Program-made: the position numbers and the translations under genes
Notes under the pieces: generated by a model
The model's database searches: none
Told to the model about the DNA's origin: nothing
The model's input: only the letters and a program-made list of their open reading frames with translations
Source of the DNA: an uncultured Oribacterium sp.
GTDB taxonomy: Bacteria; Bacillota; Clostridia; Lachnospirales; Lachnospiraceae
Length of the DNA stretch: 64,000 nt
Reading direction: 5' to 3'
Assembly (NCBI GenBank): GCA_934270345.1
Contig: CAKQPT010000009.1
Coordinates: 17,851 to 81,850, forward strand
In this document: one piece after another, positions 1-8,376 of the stretch
How positions within the stretch are numbered: the stretch's first letter is position 1
Layout: every line of letters begins with the position of its first letter

Positions 1-609
1 CTCGACGCCCTGGAATGCAACCAGCATGGCATCGAAGGCACTTCTGCCCTTCTCCGGTGCCAGTGCGGCGTGTGCGCGCTTTCCGTGGAAGGTTACGTTG
101 AAGCTCTTCTGCGCGAGGCACTTCACATCCGTACAGGTATTCGGACCACCATGCATCATGAAAGCCACATCCAGCTCCTTAAAGCAGCCGCGCTCCAGCA
201 TCTGCACCTTGCTGCCGAAGCTCTCCTCGGCCGGCGTACCATAAACGATGAGCTCGAACGGCTCCGCACAGTCCATGTTCTTCAGTGCCACCGCAGCACC
301 GAGACAGCCCGGTCCCTGCATATGATGGCCGCAGCCATGTCCGAGGTTCCGAAGGGCATCGTACTCGCAGAGGATGCCGAGCTTCGGACCGCCCTCGCCA
401 TGCTTGAAGGTCGCACGGAACGCCGTCTTGAATCCGCCGACGCCCATCTCGACCTCGAAACCGTTCGCACGAAGATAGTCGGTCAGCAGTCCACTGGCGA
501 ACACCTCTTCTCCCTCATATTCCGGACGATCAAAAATCTGATCCGCCATCGAGCAGAGCGTATCCCGCTGTGCGTCGATCGCAGTAAATAAAGTCTTCTT
601 ATCGCTCAT
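1..609 (-). CDS. M20-family amidohydrolase, 3' part beyond window
   Basis: This is the first 203 codons of a peptidase M20/amidohydrolase; the end lies outside the window. The metal-binding region is visible as CEYDAL near residue 81 followed by GHGCGHH, and ends in TPAEES, the pattern of aminoacyl and p-aminobenzoyl-glutamate hydrolases. Such enzymes are cytosolic zinc hydrolases that cleave an amide from a small substrate. The start has a clear GGAGG at 8 bp. It follows the YfcC-type transporter by 124 bp on the same strand, so uptake and hydrolysis of one substrate is a reasonable inference. The exact substrate cannot be read from the sequence. Confidence 0.85.
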   Translation of the reverse strand, partial: MSDKKTLFTAIDAQRDTLCSMADQIFDRPEYEGEEVFASGLLTDYLRANGFEVEMGVGGFKTAFRATFKHGEGGPKLGILCEYDALRNLGHGCGHHMQGPGCLGAAVALKNMDCAEPFELIVYGTPAEESFGSKVQMLERGCFKELDVAFMMHGGPNTCTDVKCLAQKSFNVTFHGKRAHAALAPEKGRSAFDAMLVAFQGVE

Positions 610-733
610 ATTGATTCCTCCATGACATTCATGTCATCGTGTAAAAGCAAATGTCAAAACACTTCATCCTTCGAAAGTATTTACGAAGGCGCCTCCCGGT
701 TACCGGTGCAGCGCCTCTCTTCTACATATTAGA

Positions 734-2131
734 TTACATCGGTCCGAGATGGATGATCTGTGCAATCACCAGAAGCACGGTACCGACTACCAGCCAGATG
801 GCAAACATCTTCCACATGAAGCGCATCCAGCGATCATACGGGATGTTGCAGGCACTGATGATACCCATAAGTGCGGTCGAGGTCGGCAGGATGTAGTTAC
901 AGAATCCGTCACCGAAGTTGAACGCGAGCACCGCCGTCTGTCTCGTCACACCGATGAGGTCGGAAAGCGGAACCATGATCGGCATCACCGCAGCCGCCTG
1001 TCCGGAACCGGAAGTCAGGAACACGTTGATGATGGTGTTTGCAATCAGCATCGCCGGTGCCTGCATAAGCGTCGGCACACTGCCGAGTCCGCCCGCCAGG
1101 GCATGTACGACGGTATCGATGATCTTACCATCCTTCATGATGGCACTGATGGACTGCGCAAGACCGATGATGATCATCGCAGACATCATCTTCTTGCAGC
1201 CCTCAAGGAAGGTCTTGCAGATCGTATCCGTATCAAAGCCGGAAATGATGCCGACCACGATGGCGAGCCAGATGAACATCGCGGACATCTCCGGCATATC
1301 CCAGCCCAGCTTGATGCTGCCATAGATTACAACAGCGAGTGAAACCACGAGCGCAACGATATTTAAAATCTTGCGGAGGTCAATGGTTCCGAAATCATCC
1401 AGACCGCCGGCTGCACGGAACTCACTCGTCTGGTCAAGATCGTACATCGGGCTCTTCGTCGGGTCCTTCTGCACCTTCAGCGCGTAGCGCACGAGGAAGA
1501 TGTTCGTGATCACATAGTACACAGCGAAGCATACCCAGCGGTAGCCGATACCGGAGTACAGCGGCAGCTCCGCGATCTTCTGTGCCACGACGGTGGTATT
1601 CGGATTCAATGTTCCCGTCGAAAATCCGATGGCTCCACCGAGCAGGATGATGGCTGCACCCGTGATCGAGTCAAGGCCGATCGCCAGTGCGAGCATGACC
1701 ATAACCGGTGCGAACGCGATGAACATGTTGACAGCCTGCGTCGTGCAGATGAGACCGAACATCAGCGTCAGAATCGGGATGAATACATACAGGTTGTTGG
1801 AAAACTTCTTTGCGAGCTTCGCGATCACCGCCTGCAGTGAACCGGACTGCGTCAGCATGTGGAAAGCACCACCCGAAAACAGGATAACCAACATGATGTC
1901 GACACGCTTTGCAAATGCATTGACGATATACATCGGGATCAGGAACGGATTCACCGGTGTACGATCGACACAGCTGAACTGCGTCGGATCGATAACCTTG
2001 ATGCCGTCTGCATTCTCCACACGTACATACTCACCCGCCGGGATGATCCAGGTCAGAATCACAGCGCACACGATGATTGAAAACACGATCATGAAGCTGT
2101 GCGGCACACGAAATTTCTTCTTAGTTGCCAT
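734..2131 (-). CDS. YfcC/DcuC-family membrane transporter
   Basis: The product is a protein of about 465 residues with around twelve hydrophobic segments, starting KKKFRVPHSFMIVFSIIV and containing IIPAGEY, typical of the YfcC family in the DcuC/arginine-ornithine antiporter superfamily. Members carry C4-dicarboxylates, amino acids or short peptides; the substrate here is unknown. An in-frame ATG lies nine bases upstream, but it touches the AAGGGGG SD, so the start at 2131 is preferred. A promoter and dyad lie directly upstream. The gene sits between a LysR regulator and an M20 amidohydrolase on the same strand. Confidence 0.85.
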   Translation of the reverse strand: MATKKKFRVPHSFMIVFSIIVCAVILTWIIPAGEYVRVENADGIKVIDPTQFSCVDRTPVNPFLIPMYIVNAFAKRVDIMLVILFSGGAFHMLTQSGSLQAVIAKLAKKFSNNLYVFIPILTLMFGLICTTQAVNMFIAFAPVMVMLALAIGLDSITGAAIILLGGAIGFSTGTLNPNTTVVAQKIAELPLYSGIGYRWVCFAVYYVITNIFLVRYALKVQKDPTKSPMYDLDQTSEFRAAGGLDDFGTIDLRKILNIVALVVSLAVVIYGSIKLGWDMPEMSAMFIWLAIVVGIISGFDTDTICKTFLEGCKKMMSAMIIIGLAQSISAIMKDGKIIDTVVHALAGGLGSVPTLMQAPAMLIANTIINVFLTSGSGQAAAVMPIMVPLSDLIGVTRQTAVLAFNFGDGFCNYILPTSTALMGIISACNIPYDRWMRFMWKMFAIWLVVGTVLLVIAQIIHLGPM

Positions 2132-2150
2132 AGTTAACATTCCCCCTTTT

Positions 2151-2203
2151 TATAATGTTGTTTCTTTGTATAACATTATACCAGTGGAGGAAATAGTGTG
2201 CAA
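2151..2203 (-). promoter_or_regulatory. Promoter with overlapping dyad operator for the transporter
   Basis: On the minus strand TTGCAC (2198-2203) and TATAAT (2175-2180) are separated by 17 bp. The -10 box lies in one arm of an 11 bp dyad, TATAATGTTGT (2151-2161) and its near-perfect complement (2170-2180), with an 8 bp loop. A protein bound here would block transcription. The LysR gene upstream is one possible ligand, but this dyad is not the usual T-N11-A site. The function is inferred. Confidence 0.6.
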
Positions 2204-2236
2204 TTTTGTATTTTCAAACGCCTCTTTAAAGAAATC

Positions 2237-3166
2237 TCAATGCATCTTTTTGCGCACCGTTTCCTTGATGATCTCGATCAGCGCACGCTCACAGTCACTC
2301 AACGTATGACCTTTTCGATACGCGAGCCGGAAGCTGGAGGTCTCCACTTCCTGATTGATCAGAAAATAACGCACATGCTCGAATTTCTGCATATCCGGCA
2401 GATACCCGAGACGATTAAAACCGACGCCCATCCCCTGATTCACCATCGACATGATGATATCGAAATGAGCGATTTCGATCAGGCGTTTCGGGTGGATATG
2501 ATTTTCCCGGAAGAGACGGTCTGCCGTTCTACGCATGCTCTGATTCGGCAGCGGCACGATAAACGTCTCCCAGTCCAGATGCGAAAGGTTGAGATGCAGG
2601 AAGGCATCCCCCTCCACCGGGTAGGCATACCAGATCGCCGGATGAGTATCCGGAAGTGCCAGCAGCACCGGTTCCTTCGCGATTTCCTGATACACCGTAT
2701 CCGGAAGCTCCTCCAGGAAGTTCGAAATCATAAAGTCGACCGCATTCTCCTTAAACATCTGCTTCAGATCCTCGACGATGAGATCACGGAAAACCAGCTC
2801 CACATCCGGATAACGCTCTTTAAAACGCGCCAGTACCTCCGGCACCATCGAAATCGCTCTTCGCTGCTGGATGCCGACGCGAATCACTGGATCGCTCTTC
2901 CGCTGCTCTTTCTCCAGCAGATCATCGAACTCCGCCTTCAGCTCCAGCATCCTCTCCGCCCGCTGCACGTACTCCTCCCCGATCGGCGTCAGGACGAAGG
3001 ATTTCTCCTTCCCCACGCGCTTAAACAGCGGCACACCGAGATTCTTCTCGAGATTACTGATATATACACTCAGCGCCGACGGCGAGATAAACAGCGCCTC
3101 CGCCGCCCTGGAAAGGTTCCGGCATCGCGCCAGCGTGCACACATACTGCTGCTCCTTTAAATTCAT
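2237..3166 (-). CDS. LysR-family transcriptional regulator
   Basis: The 309-residue protein has an N-terminal winged helix (RNLSRAAEALFISPSALS, residues about 17-34) and a C-terminal effector domain from residue 90, the normal LysR size and layout. SD AAGGAG lies 7 bp before the ATG. It is co-directional with and 105 bp upstream of the YfcC-type transporter and M20 hydrolase, and probably controls them in response to their substrate. The effector is unknown. It marks the edge of ordinary chromosome: the next gene upstream belongs to an AT-richer accessory island. Confidence 0.9.
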   Translation of the reverse strand: MNLKEQQYVCTLARCRNLSRAAEALFISPSALSVYISNLEKNLGVPLFKRVGKEKSFVLTPIGEEYVQRAERMLELKAEFDDLLEKEQRKSDPVIRVGIQQRRAISMVPEVLARFKERYPDVELVFRDLIVEDLKQMFKENAVDFMISNFLEELPDTVYQEIAKEPVLLALPDTHPAIWYAYPVEGDAFLHLNLSHLDWETFIVPLPNQSMRRTADRLFRENHIHPKRLIEIAHFDIIMSMVNQGMGVGFNRLGYLPDMQKFEHVRYFLINQEVETSSFRLAYRKGHTLSDCERALIEIIKETVRKKMH

Positions 3167-3205
3167 GCCGTTCTCCTTTCATACCCCGAAGCTACCGTTC
3201 ACTGC

Positions 3206-5401
3206 TCAGCTCGCAGTAGACGTAGCATTATTTACCCTTTCGTTTCCTGTGTCATTCTTATAGCCGTATTTGGCATTAATACGGTCAATCTCTTCTTTTA
3301 TGATATTTCCGAAGGTACGATCATCTAATTCCTGATTTTCCATAGCTGCTACGGATTTATCAGCAAAAGCGTCAAATATAGCCTGTTTACTTTCCAGAGT
3401 TGACATTATTTTCTCATCAACCGTGTTTTCACACAACAGACGATACACAAGAACATTTCTTGTCTGTCCCATACGGTACGCTCTTGAAATTGCCTGATTT
3501 TCAATCGAAGGCTTGAATTGCGGTTCGCAGAGAACAACCACGCTGGCCGACTGAATATTCAGGCCGGTTCCACCAGACTGAATCTGTGCCACGAGGACGG
3601 TTCCCGCCGGAGCTTTATCAAATTCATCAATGATTTCCTGTCTGCGTTGAGGCGTAACCGATCCATTAATCGGATTCGTACACCGATTGCCCAGGAGTTT
3701 TGTCACCTTTCGAATGGTATCAAGGAAGAACGAGAACACGATCACTTTTCGTCCTTCAGATTCAGCCTCGGCAACAAGTTCCAGCAATCTCTTCGCTTTC
3801 GAAGAGTCCTTCAGGTCATCCACATTCCAGGATACCCGTCTTGTTTCTGCATAGTTCTTAGACAGAACTGCCTGTTCATATGCCTCTGTTTCATTGTAGG
3901 ACAGGCTGCACCATTCTTTACTTTCAATCAGGTCCGGCAACTCTGTAAGAACATCTTCTCTTTTTCTACGGTAGTAAACCGGCGCTATTGCCTTTCTGAA
4001 TTGTGGCGCGGCTGACATAAATGCCATATTCTGGACCTCAGCGGCAATGCGAGGCTGAAGAATCTGTATCAATGAAATCATTTCATCGACTTTATTTTCC
4101 AGCGCAGTACCCGTCATGAACATCAATCGTTCTGCATGCGTGCTGATATTCTTCACGTTGATGCTTCTTCTTGCCTCTGGGTTTTTGATATAGTGAGCTT
4201 CATCAACCACCATCAGTTTGAATTTAAAATCATCCGGCAGATCAAAATATGCAGTTGTTTCATATGTGGTCAATGCAACTCCGCCGGTCTTGATCCAGGA
4301 CCGAAGTGCTGCTTTACGTCCAGCACCATGAATTTTCGTCACACTGAGCCGGCTCATTTTTCTGATTTCGCGTCCCCAGTTTGTAATAACACTAGCCGGA
4401 CAGACAACGACAAAATGTGTCCCTCCTGTATTACGCAGCGAGACCATCGTTGCAATCGCCTGAACCGTTTTTCCCAAACCCATCTCATCGCCGAGAAGAA
4501 CTCGTTCCTGATGAAGAGTATATTTTACGCCCCACTCTTGATAACGTCTCAGTTCACAAAGAAGACCATCCGGGAAAAAGCATTCCTCCTGAATCTCTCT
4601 GGCCAGATCTTCCGGCAGCCCATACACGGAGTCATCATTTCCAAGCACACCTGGATTGATATCTTCGAGCTCATTGAAAAATCGTACTGGATTCGTCGTG
4701 AAATCCTGCCATGCTTCACTGTTCGAGCTTCGATCAATCTCTTCAGAAGCAGAAATCTGTGCTTCTGCTGCCTGTCCATAGCTACCGTCAATAAGGCTCT
4801 CCAACGTAGCAAATGCCTCAGCAGCTTGTTGTTTCTTCGCTTTAGATGAAAAGAGCCATTTGAAATTACCTGCTACAGAAGTCAGATCCTCAACAGCATA
4901 CTCAATCGTTTGCTGATTCTTATTGAGAAGTCTCCTGCATTCATCGGCAACCAGTTGACTACGGTGATACCGAGATAACGCAAGCACAAGCGCCGTAGCT
5001 TCTCGCGATCGATTATCCGAACTGAGTTTAATCTTCGTTCCTTGTCTGGTCTTAGAAACGATATCGTCTACGATTCTCTTAATAGAGAATGCGGCATCCT
5101 CACTTATTCCATGAACAGAAGCAATCGTGTATACAGAAGCAGACGAAATGTCAGCGATTGATCTGTAGCCATAGTCTCTAAGCGCCTTCACTCGGATTCC
5201 ACGTTTATCTCGATTGATTTCCTCTACAGGGATTTCATCCAGAACCTTGAGCACTTCCTGCGCCACTAATACATCCGACGCCTCTTTAACCTGGTCACGA
5301 TACTTATCCGCAGAGGAAACGGCGATATTCAGTTGTTTTATAATATTTTGATGCCTCTGGATTACTCTCTTGGCATCCGTAGCACTGAAAGGTCTTGCCA
5401 C
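3206..5401 (-). CDS. SNF2-family DNA-dependent ATPase
   Basis: The 731-residue protein has a SNF2 core: Walker A GDEMGLGKT (residues 304-312), DEAH (400-403), and a C-terminal helicase lobe with GGTGLN and QAISRAYRMGQ. The first 250 residues contain a helix-hairpin-helix-like stretch (about 68-100) that could contact DNA. The start is GTG with GGAGGT at 6 bp. SNF2 proteins translocate on duplex DNA and remodel complexes; bacterial members recur in defence islands, but no defence partner of known type is adjacent. Base composition is lower in GC than in flanking genes, suggesting acquisition. Its 3' end carries one copy of a 17 bp direct repeat found again at 9911-9927. Confidence 0.9.
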   Translation of the reverse strand: MARPFSATDAKRVIQRHQNIIKQLNIAVSSADKYRDQVKEASDVLVAQEVLKVLDEIPVEEINRDKRGIRVKALRDYGYRSIADISSASVYTIASVHGISEDAAFSIKRIVDDIVSKTRQGTKIKLSSDNRSREATALVLALSRYHRSQLVADECRRLLNKNQQTIEYAVEDLTSVAGNFKWLFSSKAKKQQAAEAFATLESLIDGSYGQAAEAQISASEEIDRSSNSEAWQDFTTNPVRFFNELEDINPGVLGNDDSVYGLPEDLAREIQEECFFPDGLLCELRRYQEWGVKYTLHQERVLLGDEMGLGKTVQAIATMVSLRNTGGTHFVVVCPASVITNWGREIRKMSRLSVTKIHGAGRKAALRSWIKTGGVALTTYETTAYFDLPDDFKFKLMVVDEAHYIKNPEARRSINVKNISTHAERLMFMTGTALENKVDEMISLIQILQPRIAAEVQNMAFMSAAPQFRKAIAPVYYRRKREDVLTELPDLIESKEWCSLSYNETEAYEQAVLSKNYAETRRVSWNVDDLKDSSKAKRLLELVAEAESEGRKVIVFSFFLDTIRKVTKLLGNRCTNPINGSVTPQRRQEIIDEFDKAPAGTVLVAQIQSGGTGLNIQSASVVVLCEPQFKPSIENQAISRAYRMGQTRNVLVYRLLCENTVDEKIMSTLESKQAIFDAFADKSVAAMENQELDDRTFGNIIKEEIDRINAKYGYKNDTGNERVNNATSTAS
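3243..3259. repeat. 17 bp direct repeat, left copy
   Basis: TTTCCTGTGTCATTCTT occurs here, inside the 3' end of the SNF2 gene, and again at 9911-9927. Together the copies bracket almost exactly the AT-richer island. This could be a recombination scar or attachment-like site, or chance similarity between two repeats coding Asn-Asp-Thr. Confidence 0.5.
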
Positions 5402-5480
5402 TCTAACACCTCCGCAGTTTTATAATATTAAGCCCGTCTTTTCTTTATGATTGCTCTTTCTTTCAATAAACCAACCGTTC

Positions 5481-6179
5481 TCAAGAACAGAAAATCTGGT
5501 TAATTTCCGTCACCAATCCGTTACTATCCAGCTTAAAGGTGCCGAATATCTGTCCTTCTGTCGCATATTTATTATTGCAAGCATTTGAAGCTTCGAAATG
5601 TTGAAGAACGGTTGCTTTTTCAGTATTCCAGTCGCCATTCCAGGTTATTTCATTAATAGCGCAATCTTTTCTTAAATACACTGAACCCGCAAAGAGAGTT
5701 TCCATATTTATCAGGTCCGCGTCACCTGGTAAAACAGCTTTAAGAATACGCATATTGCTCAGCTCATAATAATGTCCATGATCAATGAGCTCAGATTTAA
5801 CATTTCCATTTATATCTTCCGAAGAATCAGAGAGAATAATGTCATCATGTTTTATATCCTCAGCAAATGGTATTGCCATATTTTTATCCACATCATTTAC
5901 AGCAGCTACATTCATATATGTACTGCCTGGAATGCACCACTCTCCACTTGTGGAAACAAGATATCCGTCAGGTGTAAAAGTGTCGGCGTACATATTTCCA
6001 TTGTTATCGAAGCAATACCACTGCCCTGATATTTGTTTCCATTGATTTTTCGTAATGCTGCCATCTTCATTGGTATATTGCCAATTCGCATTGTTGAGTT
6101 CCCACTGTCCAGCATATGATTGATTATTGATGCAGAATACGCTAATCACCGAAATGGCGCAAATTATGATCTTCTTCAT
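5481..6179 (-). CDS. Secreted protein with wall-binding-type repeats
   Basis: The 232-residue product begins with a hydrophobic signal peptide ending near SYAGQ (about residue 24). It continues with aromatic, Gly- and Asn-rich repeats such as QWYCFDNNGNMYADTFTPDG (about residues 48-70), the choline/cell-wall-binding style also found in the next gene. The rest (about 90-232) is not recognised. It probably sits on the cell surface bound to wall glycans. The SD is weak. It lies in the AT-richer island, 65 bp after the longer related secreted protein gene, so the two may be co-transcribed. Confidence 0.75.
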   Translation of the reverse strand: MKKIIICAISVISVFCINNQSYAGQWELNNANWQYTNEDGSITKNQWKQISGQWYCFDNNGNMYADTFTPDGYLVSTSGEWCIPGSTYMNVAAVNDVDKNMAIPFAEDIKHDDIILSDSSEDINGNVKSELIDHGHYYELSNMRILKAVLPGDADLINMETLFAGSVYLRKDCAINEITWNGDWNTEKATVLQHFEASNACNNKYATEGQIFGTFKLDSNGLVTEINQIFCS

Positions 6180-6244
6180 TTATTTCTACACTTTCTTTTC
6201 AGGCATCATTTGATATGCCTATCACCAAACATTTTCCGAGAAAC

Positions 6245-7306
6245 TCACTTAATAATCACCGGAGTGAGTGGCTGGTGAACATAATTGTTTTGGATCCGCT
6301 CTGCTTCAGCCCTACTAATCTGCTTAGGTACTGAATGATTAACCGTATTATACCAGACTATGCTATCTTCGCCTGGTTCTGAATAAACCGATTCTATCTT
6401 TATGAGCTTTCCATTTAAAAATCTATAATACTTGGATATAGAATACGACGCTCCATTTGATCCTTCATTTGAGATGATATTATTCTGGCAAAGATAAAAA
6501 CGATTTCTGGCTCCTCCCTCATAAACAACGGGATATGCCTTCCCATCTTTTATCGCTACAATAGCATAAATATAATCATACAACTCGCCATACTCGCCAC
6601 TTGTAAGAAGCAATTCATCAACTCCATCGGAATCTATATCCATCAAAACATACCCAAATCTGTTTTCTCGGTTAATCGGCGCATCCGTCGGCAGATAGTA
6701 TGAGCTATAGGATTTATACTGAGGATCTAAGAAGTCCACTTCTCCCCGCGCAAACATAGCAATGTATGAAATAATATCTGTATACTGCGCTAACGCTGAT
6801 TGTCCATTCTTATTCTGGCTCATTCCATCACCAGATGGTTTTATAAAGTCTGATTTCACATAAGCATTTTGGCCCTTATAGTCGATATTAGCCCACCCAT
6901 TCGTATTACCTTTAAATACGACCTGCGCTCCAGCATCCAGTACAGCCAGTACCCGGCAATCAGTATTTGGTTCTGTTCGTACTTTAACACCGGTTGTCGT
7001 AACATATGAAGAAGTATTCTGATTATTAATCGTTGATTCCTTCAAGTTCTCTTTCCGGACATCAGCAGATTGCTTACTCCCATCAGCTCCAACATAAACC
7101 CCATCCGGTGTTATTGCGTTTGTAATCATAATGCCATTAGCCCCCAGGTAATAGTTTCCTACCCACTGATTCTTGGCGAATGTGCCATCATCCTGATAGT
7201 ACGCCCAATTCTGTCCAAACTGTACCCACTGGTTCGCAAAAGAATTCAAGCTCATAAAAACATTCAAAGCACCAAAAGCCACCAGAAGTAATGATTTTTT
7301 CTTCAT
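6245..7306 (-). CDS. Secreted protein with wall-binding repeats and an SH3b domain
   Basis: The 353-residue product has a signal peptide (LLLVAFGALNVFMSLNSFA), then aromatic wall-binding repeats (about 26-75) and a bacterial SH3 domain (about 100-165, with VKVRTEPNTDCRVLAVLDAG). The C-terminal half contains MDIDSDGVDELLL, a calcium-loop-like DxDxDG segment. No catalytic motif is seen. It looks like an extracellular wall-attached protein of unknown function, sharing its N-terminal plan with the next gene downstream. SD AGGAG lies 7 bp before the ATG. Codon and base use match the island. Confidence 0.8.
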   Translation of the reverse strand: MKKKSLLLVAFGALNVFMSLNSFANQWVQFGQNWAYYQDDGTFAKNQWVGNYYLGANGIMITNAITPDGVYVGADGSKQSADVRKENLKESTINNQNTSSYVTTTGVKVRTEPNTDCRVLAVLDAGAQVVFKGNTNGWANIDYKGQNAYVKSDFIKPSGDGMSQNKNGQSALAQYTDIISYIAMFARGEVDFLDPQYKSYSSYYLPTDAPINRENRFGYVLMDIDSDGVDELLLTSGEYGELYDYIYAIVAIKDGKAYPVVYEGGARNRFYLCQNNIISNEGSNGASYSISKYYRFLNGKLIKIESVYSEPGEDSIVWYNTVNHSVPKQISRAEAERIQNNYVHQPLTPVIIK

Positions 7307-7439
7307 AACAAACTCCTAAAATAAAGCTTACAGTCTATCTAAATAAGTTTACTGCGAAAAATGTGAAATGGGTATCAGAACTTAAGCGCCCTGCCGCGCC
7401 CTGACTATTCAAATGGTCGGAAGTTCTCTCTCATAATGA

Positions 7440-7480
7440 TAGATACAAGAAATGCATCTATCTTTTTTCTGATAGATGCA
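7440..7480 (-). terminator. Hairpin after the HNH gene
   Basis: A perfect 10 bp stem (TGCATCTATC at 7453-7462 with 7471-7480) lies 57 bp past the HNH stop and is followed on the minus strand by TTTCTTG. It is a plausible intrinsic terminator. The rest of the 230 bp gap to the SH3b gene shows nothing clear. Confidence 0.5.
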
Positions 7481-7536
7481 CACCGTAATATATTCTTTAA
7501 AATTATGAAATTTCACAGATTTTAACAAGAACTAAG

Positions 7537-8277
7537 CTACCTAGAGATTTGATTCGACTTATGGCCGTTACATTTAGAGCAAAGAACCTGCAAGTTAGAC
7601 AGGGCGGTCTTTCCGCCTTTTGATACCGGAATAATATGGTCAATGTGTAACCCTACACCATCCGGCATATATTTCCCACAAACCTGACATGTATAATGAT
7701 CTCTTTCGGCAATTTGTTTTCGTAGCTCTGGAGTCATTAATCTTCTTTGATTTTTGCTGTGATACGCTCTCAGCCCACATTCATTAGAGATGCTGGATAA
7801 TTGCTGATCTCTGTGAAATAGATATTCGTAACTGCAGCCATATTCTTTATCTATGGTCTTAACTTTATAAGATGACTTAACATAGCACTGCTGAGTGTAT
7901 CGTGTCTGATTCCTGGTAAAGAAAAAATGATAAGCGTTGTCATCATCCAGGCATTCCAGATACTGTTTTTTCCGTAAATGTCTTAAAAGGCTTCTCCGAA
8001 TTTTTTCTTCAGAATCATTCTTCCAGTTATCAACTATTTGCTGATGCTGGTTAATCAGTTCCATTCCATCGTCGATCAGAAAATCATCAATGTAGTCTTC
8101 TATTTGAGGATTTCTCTTTTTCGACACGTTGAATGCATGCGTAAAATACGGATAATGAAATGGCGAACATAGACCGGCAACCAGCAGAATGATAAACACC
8201 ACGGCCATGATTGCAATCACAATCATCTGTGATAAGGGTATAGCTGATAATATACTTTGAATATGTGATAAATTCAT
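7537..8277 (-). CDS. Membrane-anchored HNH endonuclease
   Basis: The 246-residue protein has one N-terminal membrane segment (about residues 18-36) and a C-terminal HNH nuclease. The nuclease shows CQVC (197-200), HIDH (211-214) followed by IIPVSKGG, and CSKCN (233-237), which give a structural zinc site and the catalytic histidine. The middle region (50-180) is basic and unassigned. An HNH nuclease tethered to the inner face of the membrane is unusual and would fit cutting of incoming DNA, though that is inference. The SD is weak. It lies in the island between the AlbA-type gene and the secreted proteins. Confidence 0.85.
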   Translation of the reverse strand: MNLSHIQSILSAIPLSQMIVIAIMAVVFIILLVAGLCSPFHYPYFTHAFNVSKKRNPQIEDYIDDFLIDDGMELINQHQQIVDNWKNDSEEKIRRSLLRHLRKKQYLECLDDDNAYHFFFTRNQTRYTQQCYVKSSYKVKTIDKEYGCSYEYLFHRDQQLSSISNECGLRAYHSKNQRRLMTPELRKQIAERDHYTCQVCGKYMPDGVGLHIDHIIPVSKGGKTALSNLQVLCSKCNGHKSNQISR

Positions 8278-8376
8278 ATGCGTTTCTGTGATTCACCGCC
8301 CTAGATACTGTGTGAGTGTTTGCGCAAAGTAAGGAACAATCCCCTTCGATGCCACAACGTTTTCTACCCATTATCT

